A stretch of 64,000 bases of DNA from positions 21,588,449-21,652,448 of the forward strand of contig NC_135718.1 in assembly GCF_964656455.1 (NCBI RefSeq), in the 5' to 3' direction. The position numbers and the translations under genes are program-made. Each line of letters opens with the position of its first letter. Position 1 is the stretch's first letter. Below the pieces are notes generated by a model. The model saw only the letters and a program-made list of their open reading frames with translations. It searched no databases and had not been told where the DNA came from. The DNA is from Halichoerus grypus (lineage: Eukaryota > Chordata > Mammalia > Carnivora > Phocidae). Shown here one piece after another: positions 24,050 through 35,708 of the stretch.

Positions 24050-24700
24050 TTGTTATTGTTTTAACCAGTGTAACACATCCGTCTACCCATCTTTAGTTTA
24101 CTAAAACTAAAATCTTTTATCAATGCATTTGGGTGAATGGTACCATCCTCTAGCCCTGGGTACTGACCCCTTTCAAATCATGAAATGTCGCCATGTGCTC
24201 TCACAGAGAGAGCCAGGGTGGGAGATATTAATTGGAAGTCTGTCCCTCTGACACTCATCCATTTGTTTTTATTTGTTTATTTTTAAATTTGTCTACAAAC
24301 ACTTATTTGCTGAGCATTTATTTTGTGAATGGAGGAGCTATCCTAAACCCGTTATTACTGGATTCCAGCATAGTCAGGTGAAGTCTGTTTCTGGAGAAAA
24401 GGAAAGATGCAGCACAAGGAGTGGTGATGTTCATATAGGGGACCCAGGGAGAAGGTAGATGGATCATCCCCCAGCTCTGAAAAGCAATGTTCCTGCGGAC
24501 TAGGTGGTATGTGTGGATAATCAGTGCTCGGCATCTGCTGTACTAGAAGATGATTCTACCTACATGTGCTCTGGCTAGAATATGACTTCTGAATATTGAA
24601 AAGTATTCAAAGGTGTACATCATGATGAGACGGTGGTAAGGGAAGCAAGAACCCTTTAAATCTCGGGGGAAAGGAAGTCATGCCCTCTGAACCACAAGGG
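24050..24700. other. No recognised gene or repeat
   Basis: Non-coding DNA. A 61-codon open frame (24273-24458) has no features. Confidence 0.45.
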
Positions 24701-24714
24701 AACTGGGCAATCTG

Positions 24715-24810
24715 GTCCCACATTTGGGAGATGAAGCATCTGAGATTCAGAGAGAAGGTGACTTCACCTCAGTTTCCTGTTAAGCAGCAAGGGCATTGAA
24801 CTCACATCTC
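24715..24810 (-). mobile_element. MIR fragment (tentative)
   Basis: GAGATGAAGCATCTGAGATT with CAGAGAGAAGGTGACTTCAC resembles the reversed MIR core. A TTGAACTCACATCTCC end also fits. Confidence 0.55.
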
Positions 24811-25184
24811 CTTATCTTGTGTTTGATGTTTGATGTTTTTTGGCTTTATTTTCCATAAACTGCACTGCCCATGAAACATTATAATACAAATAATCACAGA
24901 ATCTTAATTATATCATTATATGTTACACATGGTTTTGTTTGGGAAAGCAAAGAATAGGTTCCCAGAAGAAGGCCCATTGAAGTTGGGATGTGATGGGTAA
25001 GTAGAGGGGTGGTTAGGTGACAGATGCCAGGGTGGCACTGAGGCACTTTGAAGGCGTGCGTTCTCCAGACAGATGGATATTAGTTTAATTTTACAATAAA
25101 TTTGTGGGTTGTATCCCATCAAAAGTAAAAAGCAAGAAAAATATTAACAAAACCAATCCCTGGGATTCTTTCATAGATGTCTGT

Positions 25185-25441
25185 GATGGGCTGCCAGTGA
25201 GGAACTCAATCCTGACAACTGCCATGTGATGAGCTTGGAAGGGGACCTTCCCCAGGTGAATCTTGAGATGATTGTAGCTCAGTCCACAGCTGGATCACAA
25301 CCTTATGAGAGACCTTGAACCAGAGGGTCCCAGATAAGCCACACCCTGATTATGGTCCCAAAGAAACTTTGAGAAAGTTACTGTTGTTGAGGTTGCTCAG
25401 TTTTGGGGTATTTTGTGATTTACCAGTAGATAATTAATACA
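25185..25441 (+). mobile_element. MLT1-like LTR (ERVL-MaLR)
   Basis: The 3' part of an MLT-type LTR: ATGAGAGACCTTGAACCAGA, CAGATAAGCCACACCCTGAT, AAGAAACTTTGAGAAAG, TTTTGGGGTATTTTGTGATT and an ATAATTAATAC end. Solo, non-coding; subfamily not assignable by eye. Confidence 0.7.
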
Positions 25442-26260
25442 TTATTCCTTGCTGGGATCAAGACATGTTCAGCCTCATTTTCATATATCTTCTCCTTGAA
25501 GCCTTTGTCCAAAGCCTTGAAAAAGAGGGTCATAAAATTTCTTTTCATAATTGTTCTTAGTAAAGACAGACATCAAACAAACCATTAACCACACAGCTAG
25601 ACACTTTCTGGCTTTTTCATAGTCATAAAAGTCTGAATCTGAGGTTGATTGACATGGAAACTTCGTTATTCAGACACTATGCCCTAATACCGATAATGCC
25701 TCATGTTAAGGCAAGCGCTTTGGGGCTTCTCAGGCCTATGGTGCCCTGCACCTTAGGCTAAAGAAGATGAACAGAAGGTCAGAAGCTAACTCCAGGAAGG
25801 GACTGGAAGCTGCTGTCATATTAAATCTTCTCCACACAGCCTTTTCTACTACAGTAGCTCCAGATGGCCTCCTAGGCCACACATTATTTCTCAGTGAGTC
25901 AGTTTCCCTGGCTTCCTTTAGGTCAAGGATCCCAAAAGAACAGGAGAGGTAATTTGCAATCTCCTGTAAGCCTATGGCAGTTTTTATGTTAAAATCTAGG
26001 GAGACCCTCCTTCCCTGGGGGATTTGGGAGCCGTCTCTTGCCCTCTGCCTCCCCCTTCTCTAAGGGGAAATATTACTGCCAAGCATATTCTCAGAGCTGC
26101 TTAAAAAACACATACCCAGCAGCATGTCCTGGAAAAAATAAAGGCAAGAATGAGGATAGGCTATTTCTAGATAAAAATTTAAAAAAATATATGCAGAGAA
26201 GAAAAATTAAGCTCATGCAAATTTCCTGCTTCTCCCACAGTTGTAGGGGCCTACATACCA
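25442..26260. other. No recognised gene or repeat
   Basis: Two overlapping frames on opposite strands (26038-26328 and 26091-26303) are unsupported. An A-rich stretch lies near 26130-26210. Confidence 0.45.
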
Positions 26261-26264
26261 AGAA

Positions 26265-26470
26265 TTTGGTTTTCTTTAATATTTTAATTGTGCAATATTT
26301 CAAACTTATCCAGAAAAGAAGAGAATAATATGATGAACTCCTATGTACTTTAACTCATCCTCAACACACGCAGTGAATGTGGACTGTAGATTATTCTTTT
26401 TTTTCTTTTTTAAAAATTATTATGTAGATTATTCTTTATGCATTTCCAAGACAGTATATCACTAGTCTCT
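26265..26470. mobile_element. Old L1-type 3' sequence (tentative)
   Basis: TTGTGCAATATTTCAAACTT with AAGAGAATAATATGATGAAC and CCTATGTACTTTAACTC resembles the L1 3' segment seen also at 58345-58580, which likewise runs into a CT-rich tract. Family uncertain. Confidence 0.4.
26385..26437. mobile_element. Tail-only micro-insertion flanked by a 15-bp duplication
   Basis: TGTAGATTATTCTTT occurs at 26385-26399 and 26423-26437. Between them lie 23 bp: T-runs, then TTAAAAATTATTA. The layout is that of an extremely 5'-truncated antisense retroposon with only its tail left. Confidence 0.6.
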
Positions 26471-26548
26471 CTCTCTTTCTCCCTCTCTCACTCTCTCTCT
26501 CACTCTGTCTTTCTGTCTCTGTATCTCTGTGTCTCTCTCTCTTTCTTC
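26466..26548. repeat. CT-rich simple repeat
   Basis: (CTCT)n with CACT, GTCT and TTCT variants over about 80 bp. It opens a Ser/Leu-rich frame that has no other support. Confidence 0.9.
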
Positions 26549-26654
26549 CAATGTTATTCCAGTGTTATTTCTTGCTGTTTCTTTTTTTCTAGTACCATGG
26601 TCTGGGCTGAATGCATAGGTATTGATGTAATATGATTTTGCCTAGATTTCTGTT

Positions 26655-26800
26655 CATTAATCATTGTTTACTGAATCCTCACAAGAGTGTTATGAAGACA
26701 GGACTATTATTAGTTCCATTTTACAGATGCAGGAACTGGCCTAGTGAAATGACGTCACTTGTTAAAGGCCATGGAGATGGCCAGTCTATGATATGAAGGA
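26655..26800 (-). mobile_element. MIR fragment, antisense
   Basis: AATCCTCACAAGAGTGTTAT, ACTATTATTAGTTCCATTTT, ACAGATGCAGGAACTGGCC and a GGCCATGGAGATGGCCAGT end, all reversed MIR blocks. Confidence 0.85.
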
Positions 26801-26829
26801 AGAGCTATCAGAAAATTGATCAATACAGT

Positions 26830-27460
26830 TTAACAAATACTGTTTCCTCAAAAGGTTTGTTTTCCTCTTTCCTAAAATAGATTTGTTTGTTTTCCATGCA
26901 AAAGGAAGTAAGATGAGCCCTCATTTTTACCCTGAAAAAATTCCTACCCTGAAGTAGAAAAGTGAGAGGCAGGGATTATGCTGAGAGCACGTTGTGACCA
27001 ATAGCCACAGGTCAGCTCAGGACATCCAGCTGGGGTGCTGGGGAATAAAAATAGGGAAGGAGAACAGTTTATTTCAGCTCCGATCAGAATAAGAGCAAAG
27101 AAATCAATGTTTACCAAATGAAACTTATCTAGAATAGCACTTATTTCCCACGTCCCATAGGTATTACAAACTGAAACAGGAAATGAAAAGCTATTAAAAT
27201 AAATGATCCAATAGTGTTCTTTAAACAACCATCAGCACTTTGACGAAAAGGAAACCCATACTGTCCTCTTCTTCTATATTTTCTAAGCTCAAACTCATAG
27301 AACTTTCTTGGTAGGTCAGCACTAAATTTGGGTAATGCCTGCTAAGTCCTAGACACTAGTACTTAAAAAGAAGTAGAAGTTAAAAAGAATCTCTATACAT
27401 GTGGGTGTTATGCTTGCAGGTAATTTGTTGCTAGAGCTAGAGGAAAGTTGAAAACATGGC
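26830..27460. other. No recognised gene or repeat
   Basis: A 94-codon minus-strand frame (26944-27228) shows no domain. Confidence 0.45.
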
Positions 27461-27483
27461 TATTAAAAAAAATAACATATGAG

Positions 27484-27672
27484 GGTGCCTGGGTGGCTCA
27501 GTTGGTTAAGCGACTGCCTTCGGCTCAGGTCATGATCCTGGAGTCCCAGGATCGAGTCCCACATCGGGCTCCCTGCTCAGCAGGGAGTCTGCTTCTCCCT
27601 CTGACCCTCCCCCGTCTCATGCTCTCTCTATCTCATTCTCTCTCTCAAATAAATAAATAAAATCTTTAAAAA
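27484..27672 (+). mobile_element. SINEC retroposon (arctoid type), well preserved
   Basis: Head GTGCCTGGGTGGCTCAGTTG, GTCATGATCCTGGAGTCCC centre, CAAATAAATAAATAAAATC tail and poly-A. The perfect 19-bp target-site duplication at 27465-27483 and 27673-27691 (eight A then TAACATATGAG) suggests a fairly recent insertion. Confidence 0.98.
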
Positions 27673-27885
27673 AAAAAAAATAACATATGAGACAAGTATT
27701 ACGTTTTATTTAATTTAATATGCTGTATAGAAATGACTGAGATTTCCAAAAGTCTTCTCTCCCATTTCCTCATGAGCTTTAAAGAAAATGTTGTACCTCT
27801 CTTAATCTTGCTTCTTTCCTCATGTTCCACTGAAGTATCTGTGAAAAGTGCAAGGGGAGGAGGACAATAGAGGTAAAGTGAAAAT

Positions 27886-27920
27886 AATAACGATGATGAT
27901 GATGATGATGATGATGATGA
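27886..27920. repeat. (GAT)n microsatellite, about 10-11 units
   Basis: A pure ATG/GAT trinucleotide run, bounded by AATAACGATG and GATCGTCTC. Confidence 0.95.
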
Positions 27921-28039
27921 TCGTCTCTTTTTCCAGTGTTATTTCTCGTTGGTACCTAAATGATTTTTACATAGTTTTATAGGGCTGGGGGCTTTTTAAA
28001 GGCGTTTTAAGGAGGATAGAGTAAAAGTGTTTTGAAAGT

Positions 28040-28463
28040 ATATGACTACATTCTATTTTATACATATATATACACAGAATGTAGTATATATCACATTTTC
28101 TTTATACATTCATCTGTTGATGGATGTTTAGGTTTTTTCTGTATCTTGCATGCTCTGAATAATGTGGCAATGAACATCCAAGTGCTAATATCTCTTCAAG
28201 ACCTTGATTTCAATTCTTTGGGATAAATACCCAGAAGTAAGATTGCTTTTTCACATAGTAGTTCCATTTTCAATGTTTGAGGAACCTCCACAGGGTTTTA
28301 TCTAGTGGCCGCACCAGTTTGTGTTCTTACCAGCATGGTGCAAGGGTTCCAGTTTTTCCACATCCTCACCAGCACTTGTCTTTGGTCTTTTTGATCACAG
28401 CCAACCTGACAGGCACAAGAATGTATCTCATTGTGGTTGTGATGTGCATTTTCTGGAAATGAG
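28040..28463 (-). mobile_element. L1 3'-region, inverted 5' part of a twin-primed copy
   Basis: Antisense L1 sequence: CATTCATCTGTTGATGGATG, AATGTGGCAATGAACATCC, GGATAAATACCCAGAAGTAA, TCTAGTGGCCGCACCAG, ACATCCTCACCAGCACTTGT. It abuts a sense L1 3' end at 28464, the layout produced by twin priming. Confidence 0.8.
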
Positions 28464-28577
28464 GAATTACCAGAGATCTGCTACATGACAGTGTACCTAT
28501 AGTCAACATTACTATATTTTACACTTAAAAATCCATTGAGGGTAGATCTCATGTTGAATGTTCATACCACCATAAAA
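28464..28577 (+). mobile_element. L1 3' end, sense part of a twin-primed copy
   Basis: AATTACCAGAGATCTGCTAC, GTACCTATAGTCAACATTAC, ACACTTAAAAATCCATTGAG and CATACCACCATAAAAAG are L1 3' UTR in sense orientation. Flanks AAAAGTGTTTTGAAAG (from 28022) and AAAAGTGTATGAAGAG (from 28574) are similar and may be the worn target duplication. Confidence 0.7.
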
Positions 28578-28579
28578 AG

Positions 28580-29350
28580 TGTATGAAGAGATCCAAGTCA
28601 TTTTGTAATTACTTTTGCAAATCATGTGTCTTCAGTGGTTACATGGAAGTGTTCCAGGCCTGAACCATGTGCATTATGGCTTTATAAGCGATGTATCCAG
28701 TCTATAGGAAGAGGTAAGCTCTATTTTTGCTCTGCATTCTTTCTTCCTGTGCCAATTTTTGCCAGCAGTAGGAAGGGTTGATTTAAATGACTGGTTAGTG
28801 CAGTGGAAAAGTCCTGAATACAGTAAAAGTAAAATTGTGGTAAATTAAATAAACATGTAAAGAAAGACTTAACAGTTTTGAAGGACTCTGGCTTCAGTTT
28901 TTGAAGCTATGCGTGTAATTTCTGCAGCTAAGTTCCCAAATTAAGGTTCCCTTCATTCTTTCAAATTTGTATATGCCTAAGGATGCTTAAAGCAGAATTT
29001 TTCTTCAAACGCCTTGTGCAGTTTATCCCCAGAGAAGGTCATTCACAGGGATTTACTCAAGAGGTGACTGGTGTATTTGCAGAATGTTTGACATCCAAGC
29101 TTTTGTTTTTGGCTGAGCTGTTAGTAACCTTGGGAGAAGTCCAGCAGAAGTGACCAGAAGTAAGGAAGAAGGCAGGGACTGCTGCTGTGCATTCTCAACA
29201 CTGAGTGGGAGCAAAAAGCGTTGCTTTCTCAGCCTTGCAATGAGCCCACCAACACTCCATCTTTATTAATACTTATCAGTACACACATGTACATTCATAC
29301 CAGACTGAATGCAATTCTCATCATGAATCTGGTGCTCCTACATAGTCTTT
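28580..29350. other. No recognised gene or repeat
   Basis: Non-coding DNA without a named element. Confidence 0.45.
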
Positions 29351-29367
29351 TAGAAGGTGGTAGGCTT

Positions 29368-29568
29368 GGGCGTCTGGGTGGCCCAGTTGGTTAAGCGACT
29401 GCCTTCGGCTCAGGTCTTGATCCTGGAGTCCCTGGATGGAGTCCCGCATCGGGCTCCCTGCTTGGCAGGGAGCCTGCTTCTCCCTCTGACCCTCCCCCCT
29501 CATGTGCTCTCTCTCTCTCATTCTCTCTGTCTCAAATAAATAAATAAAATCTTTAAAAAAAAAAAAAA
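29368..29568 (+). mobile_element. SINEC retroposon (arctoid type), well preserved
   Basis: Full-length copy ending in CAAATAAATAAATAAAATC and an uninterrupted poly-A. Perfect 16-bp target-site duplication AGAAGGTGGTAGGCTT at 29352-29367 and 29569-29584. Frames on both strands across it (60 and 132 codons) are SINE artefacts. Confidence 0.98.
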
Positions 29569-29584
29569 AGAAGGTGGTAGGCTT

Positions 29585-31140
29585 AAGAGTTAAAATGTTG
29601 ACTGTTAAGTGCAAATTATTTACCCAAATGTGGTCATGGTGTAGTGTAGAAAGAGATATAACAAGAGTCAGGACTATGGGAAGGCTATTAAGGAAATCAA
29701 AAACAAAATCTTTTCCCAAAACTTTTACCTAACTGAACCAGAACTTCCCATTTAGAGACTTCATTCTAAGGAATTATGGATTATTCTCTTATTCTCTATT
29801 ATTTTGTAAAATTTGCTTAGACCTAGATAGGCTAAAACAGCAGAATTCCCCCATGTACAAATATATATATATAATCAAACAGGTTGATTTGAGAAAATAT
29901 ATCCAAGGTATATCTTGATGGTAGTTGGTAGTATTACTAAAGGACTCAGCTTTTAAATAATTATACTCCATATTTTGGGCCTCTTCTATTTGTAAAAGAG
30001 TTCTAATTTGCTAAAGCTCAATTTCTATAAGTAGCTTTTTAAGACTATAGCTAGGTTGTGAAACAGAGTAGGCATATGGCGTTGCCTAAAGCAAAATCTT
30101 GGATCAAACAGTACACAGGTCAACTCTAACCTTTCAGCTGCCTTTGTGAAAGAAAAGAAAAGAAAAAGAAAAGAAAAGAAAAAAAAGATCATCTTTTTTT
30201 CTCAATACAATTTACTTCTCTTAGACTATGGTGATAAATTAGTTTAAAAAATTAGGTATTTTACTGATGGTTGTGTCAATGTTTTTCTTAATAAATATAC
30301 AAAAATCTGATGTTGACGATGTGCTGATACCCTCTAGTGTGTTACTATTCTCAATACACAACCTGCACAAGCATATGCATTGGCTCCAGGGTTTGGTGTT
30401 AGTACGGAAAACTAATGAGTAAGTCTTTCCATTTCTATTTCTTAGGTCCTGCCTACTGAGAATTAGATGGTGCTGACCATTTGTGGTGGCAGGAGTGATG
30501 CTCTGATACCTTTACCTGGCAGAGGTGGAATGCCTGGAGGTTGTAAGGGTCTCTACAGAGTATCTTGGAATATCAATAAAACATAAATATTTCAGTCTCT
30601 ATCAGGCATCATCTTATATTGGATCCAATATTAGCAAGTTGAATCAAGTTTTGAGGATTAAATAACTATGAAAGAAAGACTTAAACTTGAGAAAAATTCA
30701 ACCCAATAATTTATTTCTTGATGACAGTTGGGTAAAGTGCACCTTTTAAAGCAGCAGAGTATTTCAGTCAGTTTTCTACATGAGTGGAGGTTGATCACCT
30801 CCTCCCTCCTTTGAGGCAAGGTCAAAATATTAGCATTTGACTTAACCAGGAGCTCCATTTCCACTAAGGGAAGAAACCAAAAAGCTGAAAGCAACCACGG
30901 TTGTCATTGGGCTATCCATATATATTCTTTTTCCTCTTCTTCTGGGGGTATTTTGAGATTGCACTTGAAGTCAGGTATGGCCGTTAAGACTTATCTTGTA
31001 CAATGAAATGTAAATGAAAGTAACTTGTGCTGGAGAAAACTCTTCAGGCTTGGCCTTCCACTGAGGTTGACTTGGAGCAGAGCTCCCAGCGAATGGGCAT
31101 GTACTATACAAGAGAAATAAGCCTTTTAACCTTAGGAGTT
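29585..31140. other. No recognised gene; one A-rich repeat inside
   Basis: About 1.5 kb of AT-rich non-coding DNA, with the AAAAG tract at 30148-30187 and a short (AT)n near 29862. Confidence 0.45.
30148..30187. repeat. (AAAAG)n short tandem repeat
   Basis: Imperfect AAAAG pentanucleotides ending in a run of A. No retroposon body lies upstream. Confidence 0.92.
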
Positions 31141-31149
31141 GAGAGTAGC

Positions 31150-31320
31150 TTCTCAAATGTTAGTGTTCATCAGAATCACTTGAAGGACTTTTTAAACTGA
31201 TTGCTGGGTCCACCTCCAGAGTTTCTCATTTAGTAGGTTGGTGGGGAATGTGAGGATCTCTAGCAAGCTGCCAGATGATGCCAATGCTGTTCATCCAAAG
31301 TCCATGCTTTAAAAACAACT
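31150..31320 (+). mobile_element. MER5A (hAT-Charlie) copy
   Basis: Non-autonomous DNA transposon: TTAGTGTTCATCAGAATCAC, GATTGCTGGGTCCACCTCCA, GAGTTTCTCATTTAGTAGG, ATGATGCCAATGCTG in MER5A order. Terminal repeats are worn. Confidence 0.85.
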
Positions 31321-31374
31321 ACTTAGGCTATCTTGACTGAGGCAGGGAGGATGCCCTGATTTATGTAAGTGAAT

Positions 31375-31800
31375 ATAAATGATGACCATGCTTTGGTAAT
31401 TTATTCTATGGTAGGTACTGTATTTCTTCACAGTAATCCTAAGAACTATGTTACATTAATATAATCCATTTTACAGATTAAAAACTCAAGACTTCTAGAG
31501 TTTTAACTATTGCCCAGTCTTTTATTTATTTTTTATTTTTTTTAAAGATTTTATTTATTTATTTGACAGAGAGAGAGAGACAGCGAGAGAGGGAACACAA
31601 GCAGGGGGAGTGGGAGAGAGAGAAGCAGGCTTCCCGCCGAGCAGGGAGCCCGATGCGGGACTCTATCCCAGGACCCTGGGATCATGACCCGAGCCGAAGG
31701 CAGACGCTTAACGACTGAGCCACCCAGGCGCCCTATTGCCCAGTCTTTTAGATAATAACTGGCAGAGTTGAAATCTCAGGCTGCCTGATATTAAATATTA
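31375..31800 (-). mobile_element. MIR, antisense, split by a SINEC
   Basis: Left part: GTAATCCTAAGAACTATG, CCATTTTACAGATTAAAAAC, ACTATTGCCCAGTC. The right part resumes at 31751 with AACTGGCAGAGTTGAAATCT. Together they read as one reversed MIR with the SINEC at 31525-31733 inside it. Confidence 0.8.
31525..31733 (-). mobile_element. SINEC retroposon (arctoid type), near-consensus
   Basis: Antisense, full length, with an intact GAGCCACCCAGGCGCCC head complement. Perfect 17-bp target-site duplication TATTGCCCAGTCTTTTA at 31508-31524 and 31734-31750. The duplicated bases are MIR sequence. Confidence 0.98.
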
Positions 31801-33210
31801 TACTTGTATTAATCTATTTTTGTATGATTCAGACTCTTTTGAAGGTGTTTGATCACCTAAATAATGCTGTCTATCAAAGTACTGGGTTTTGAAACCTATT
31901 CTCATTTAGTAAGATTATACTGAGTCACTTCATTTCAACATAATTATATTTTAGGATAATTATGTTCTTTCTAGATGTGGTAGAGGCCTCAAAGATGAAT
32001 AAAGTCCTGTATGTTTTCATAGAATTTGCAGTCTTTTAAAGTAAATATCTCAAAAGCAAGTCAACTTATAAATGCATTAGGACAAGAATAAACAAAAGAC
32101 TATAGGAGTCCAGAGGAGGGGGGATTCCATCCAGAGAGTGGATGAGAGCCTATGAACTGAGCTGTAAAAAGTGATGGGTCTTTAGAGCAAAGTGAGAAGG
32201 AAACTGTACAATTGCAATACTGAGCTACAAATCACCACTGAGAAGATTGGTTTGATCTGTAATTTTTTTAATTAAAAAATATCCTTGGGACACTTTAATT
32301 CTTGAAAGGTTAATTAATAGATGTATTGAGTGTTATGGTAAGGATTAATGGAGGTGGTGCTGGAGGAATAATAAGGAATTGGAAGTACAATGTAGATTTT
32401 CTGCTAGGTCATGCTCCTCTGAGACAGTTAAATGTGATGGCGGTGACAGTACCAAGTTCCAGATGATATTTCTAAGTAAATTGTTTAAATCCTCAGTCTA
32501 GTTGTTTTTTTAATATGAAAATGTAATAGCTAATAACTTTAGAAAGTGCACACAGATGAAAATGATTTGTGGAGATATTGATTTAAAATATATTTGTCCC
32601 CAGTTAGGTCCCGTGGAGTAGCTTAGTAGCTTAGTGTAAACTGGAAAGGAGCTGGAATTTCTCTTGGAAAGGATCTTCTAGCATCTTGTGCCTTTCATAA
32701 AATAACTGGCACTTGTTAAGAAGCTAACGCTTGCCAGAAATAAATGGAGCTGTTTTTGTGATGCTTTTTTCACACAAACATGTCCCAGTGAGGTCAATGT
32801 GTCAGCTGCCTCATAAAGTTGATTGGGTTTTGAATCTTACTTTATAGTAACCGCTTGCTTGAAGCATGTCCAAAATGTTTTGAAACTGCCAATAAAACCA
32901 TTAGTTGACCATCTATAGGGACATTACTGTGAAGTGCCTAGACTGTTTTTTCCTCCAAATCTTCTCCACAATACTTCTCCCTTGAATCACCAACACATCA
33001 GTAATTCTAGGCTGACAAGTGGGGACTATGGGAAAGTAGGTGGATTTCACTCAGTGGAGTCTAGACACGAATCCCAGCATGCCTTCTGCAGGTGAGAGAA
33101 ATGAAGTCATCAGGGGTGTGGACTCTGCGCTTACACCATTTGGATTAGATTTCACAACTCCACCTTTTATTAGGGAAGATACAGAGCATTATTTCTGTTT
33201 GAGGAAATTA
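31800..33210. other. No recognised gene or repeat
   Basis: AT-rich non-coding DNA. A small TAGCTTAG tandem (32618-32635) is the only local repeat seen. Confidence 0.45.
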
Positions 33211-33214
33211 AGAT

Positions 33215-33320
33215 CATGATGGACTTTGGATTTACATAGACTCTTGTCCAAATCTGAGCTTTACTACTTACTAGTGGGACACCCTTGGATAAGTCCCTTA
33301 ACTTCCCTAAGGCACAGGCT
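33215..33320 (+). mobile_element. MIR fragment
   Basis: TTGTCCAAATCTGAGCTTTA, CTACTTACTAGTGGGACACC and GGATAAGTCCCTTAACTTCC follow MIR core order. Confidence 0.82.
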
Positions 33321-34555
33321 GCGAGGGCCAGGGAAGCTTTGTGGAAGAGATAAATGTGGAAGACCTAGAATATGGAGGTGATTCTAAGATATCCAAAATC
33401 CAAAGCTGCATTTGACAATATTTGTGCCAACAAATGCTTGTATTACTCCTCAGTCCATCCCTTGAAATGTGGACTTAGAATATTCAGAAGAGAACACGTT
33501 TTATGTCCATTAACATGTCAGGTCATGAGCATGGGGATCAATATTATTGAACCCTAAGACATAGCCCATCTTTACTTTTCAGACTCTGACTAGTTGGGAT
33601 TTGACTACTCTAAGACAGTGGACAGTAAGGGCTGGCGGGGGACAGAAGTGAGAGAAAGGCATGCAATAAAATGTCATTAGAGATCCTCTAAGTCTGTGGC
33701 TTTTTTCTTCCTTTTCTTGAAACAGATCTGGGCTATAAAAAAGGATCATATTTAAAGTGAGCTAAATGGAACCTTTATTTGAGTAATCACAAAACATATT
33801 GTCTGTTTCTACTTTTTCAGAATCTCTCTAAATTTCTCACATGGTATTTATTTTCCCATATTATAATTCAAGATGTCATATTTCTAAATTTCAGTTTACT
33901 TGGTAAAACCTATCGGATTCTGTTAGAGACCTGTTAACTAAAAAAGAGTAAGATTGCCTACTCATTCCAACCTGATCCAATTGCTTGAACTAAAAAAATA
34001 AGGAAAAACATAAACAATTTTGACAAGCAGCACTGTTAACAATGAGCGGAAGTATCAGTGGATTTATTGGGAAATCCTCTATAGAAAATTTTCCTCTGCA
34101 GGAAAAAAAAGATTAGCCTTCCAGGGCTTATGAGAGAAGATTTATCAATATTGTCCAAATTAATTCTAGAGAATGGTAAAAATGTCACAAAAAGTATGTT
34201 TTGTCATTTGGGAAACATTATGTTAAGCATATTTAACTTTAGGACTTGCCAGAGGCTTTAACATACTACCGCACATTAAGACGCTCCAATGTATTTGACA
34301 ACAGGAACATTTTTCTCTTGGGCCTTATTTCAGGACTAATCTTCAGTAGAGGACATTTGGCAAAGCTGATTTAGAGGGCTTACTTTCATGCTGATTGTTT
34401 CAATCTAATAAGTAGGATAGGGCACACACCTAATCTTTAAAGGGTGATATTATGAAACTCATCACATGACTTTGTATTTTGCAGCTTGGTGTTTCTGTCA
34501 GAGTTGTAGATGGATCAAGGCATTGAGCCAAAATAAATAGCCTTGGAAGGTACTC
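33320..34555. other. No recognised gene or repeat
   Basis: AT-rich non-coding DNA without a named element. Confidence 0.45.
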
Positions 34556-34559
34556 TTAG

Positions 34560-34990
34560 TTGTTGCCCCCACCCCTAGGGGTACTCTAGGTTGTTGTCCT
34601 ACTACCTAGTATTAGTGCTGCTTCCTGAAAGCAACGTTTGCTTCTTTCTGGGGCTGGGAGTAGGAGTGCAGTGTTAAGTGTAATAATTGTGTTGCCCCTT
34701 TGACAGCTTCCCTTGCAGCAAGGGGTGACTAGGTGACTCAGTTATGGTCAAATACACAAAATGGGAGCACTATGAGTAAAGGTTAAGCATCCTAATGGGA
34801 GACAATTCTCAGGTACCATACCTTTCCATTTCTGCTTGCATCAAATGTGTTTAGATTTCTTGTGTTCATCCTGTGAAGGTGAGGTGAGAGCAATAAGGGT
34901 GAAGATAGTGGAGCAGGGCAGGGGAAAATGGTTTCTTGGTGGCTACTGCCCTAACTGTGAGTGTCTTCACAGTAGATGTTACTATCTTAG
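34560..34990 (+). mobile_element. Possible MLT1-like LTR fragment
   Basis: CAGCTTCCCTTGCAGCAAGG with GGTGACTAGGTGACTCAGTT and ATGGTCAAAT resembles the middle of a MaLR-type LTR. The ends cannot be placed and other explanations are open. Confidence 0.33.
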
Positions 34991-35700
34991 GCAGCTCAGA
35001 ATTTTCAATATATGTATTTATTTGTATTCCCTAATATAAGCATCTTTACCTCATTTTCTTTATCCAAACTCTGTTCTTCATATTATAAGTGTTCAAAATC
35101 AGCAAGGGCCTTTCTTTGAATGTTTTGAACTGTGACCAAAAAAGCTGGTAACTTTTTCTAACATATGCACCATTCAAACAGCTTCTGTTTGATTTTTCTT
35201 TGTCTTTTTTTGTGTGTGTGGATGAAGGCTAAGCAGGTCGAAGACTGCTAAGAAATGTACTTATGTTCCTCATAGGCCCAAGGGTTAGACCTGTAATATT
35301 TTAATGAAAAAAAAAAAGAAATATAAAGAAAAAATGGACAGCATGTACTGTGTAAATATAGTTAATAAATTCGAGTTATCACATCCAGCACATTCACTAA
35401 TTGATGATCATATACCATTGGCCTGCTCATGCAATAGCTACATCAATTCTCCCAACCAGTGCTGAGTCAGCTGGTAAGATTGCTGATTTCTTTACAACTC
35501 TTTGTGTCTATGGTGGGACAAATTGTTTTATATATATACTATATACCTCAGGGTATCATATAGGAAGGTATTATATAACTATTTTCCTGCAATTAATAAG
35601 TACTTGGGGGTGGGAATGCTTTGAAACTATATCAATATCCTGTCTCCTCTTGTTGTTACAAAGACCTTGAAACCATATGCTTCAAGAACCAAAGCAAATA
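34990..35700. other. No recognised gene or repeat
   Basis: AT-rich non-coding DNA. An 89-codon frame at 35401-35670 has no domain support. Confidence 0.45.
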
Positions 35701-35708
35701 TTACTATT

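Noticed and set aside
29321..29719. 132-codon minus-strand frame
   Set aside because: Its centre is the translation of a SINEC in reverse; similar frames recur at every SINEC copy in the window.
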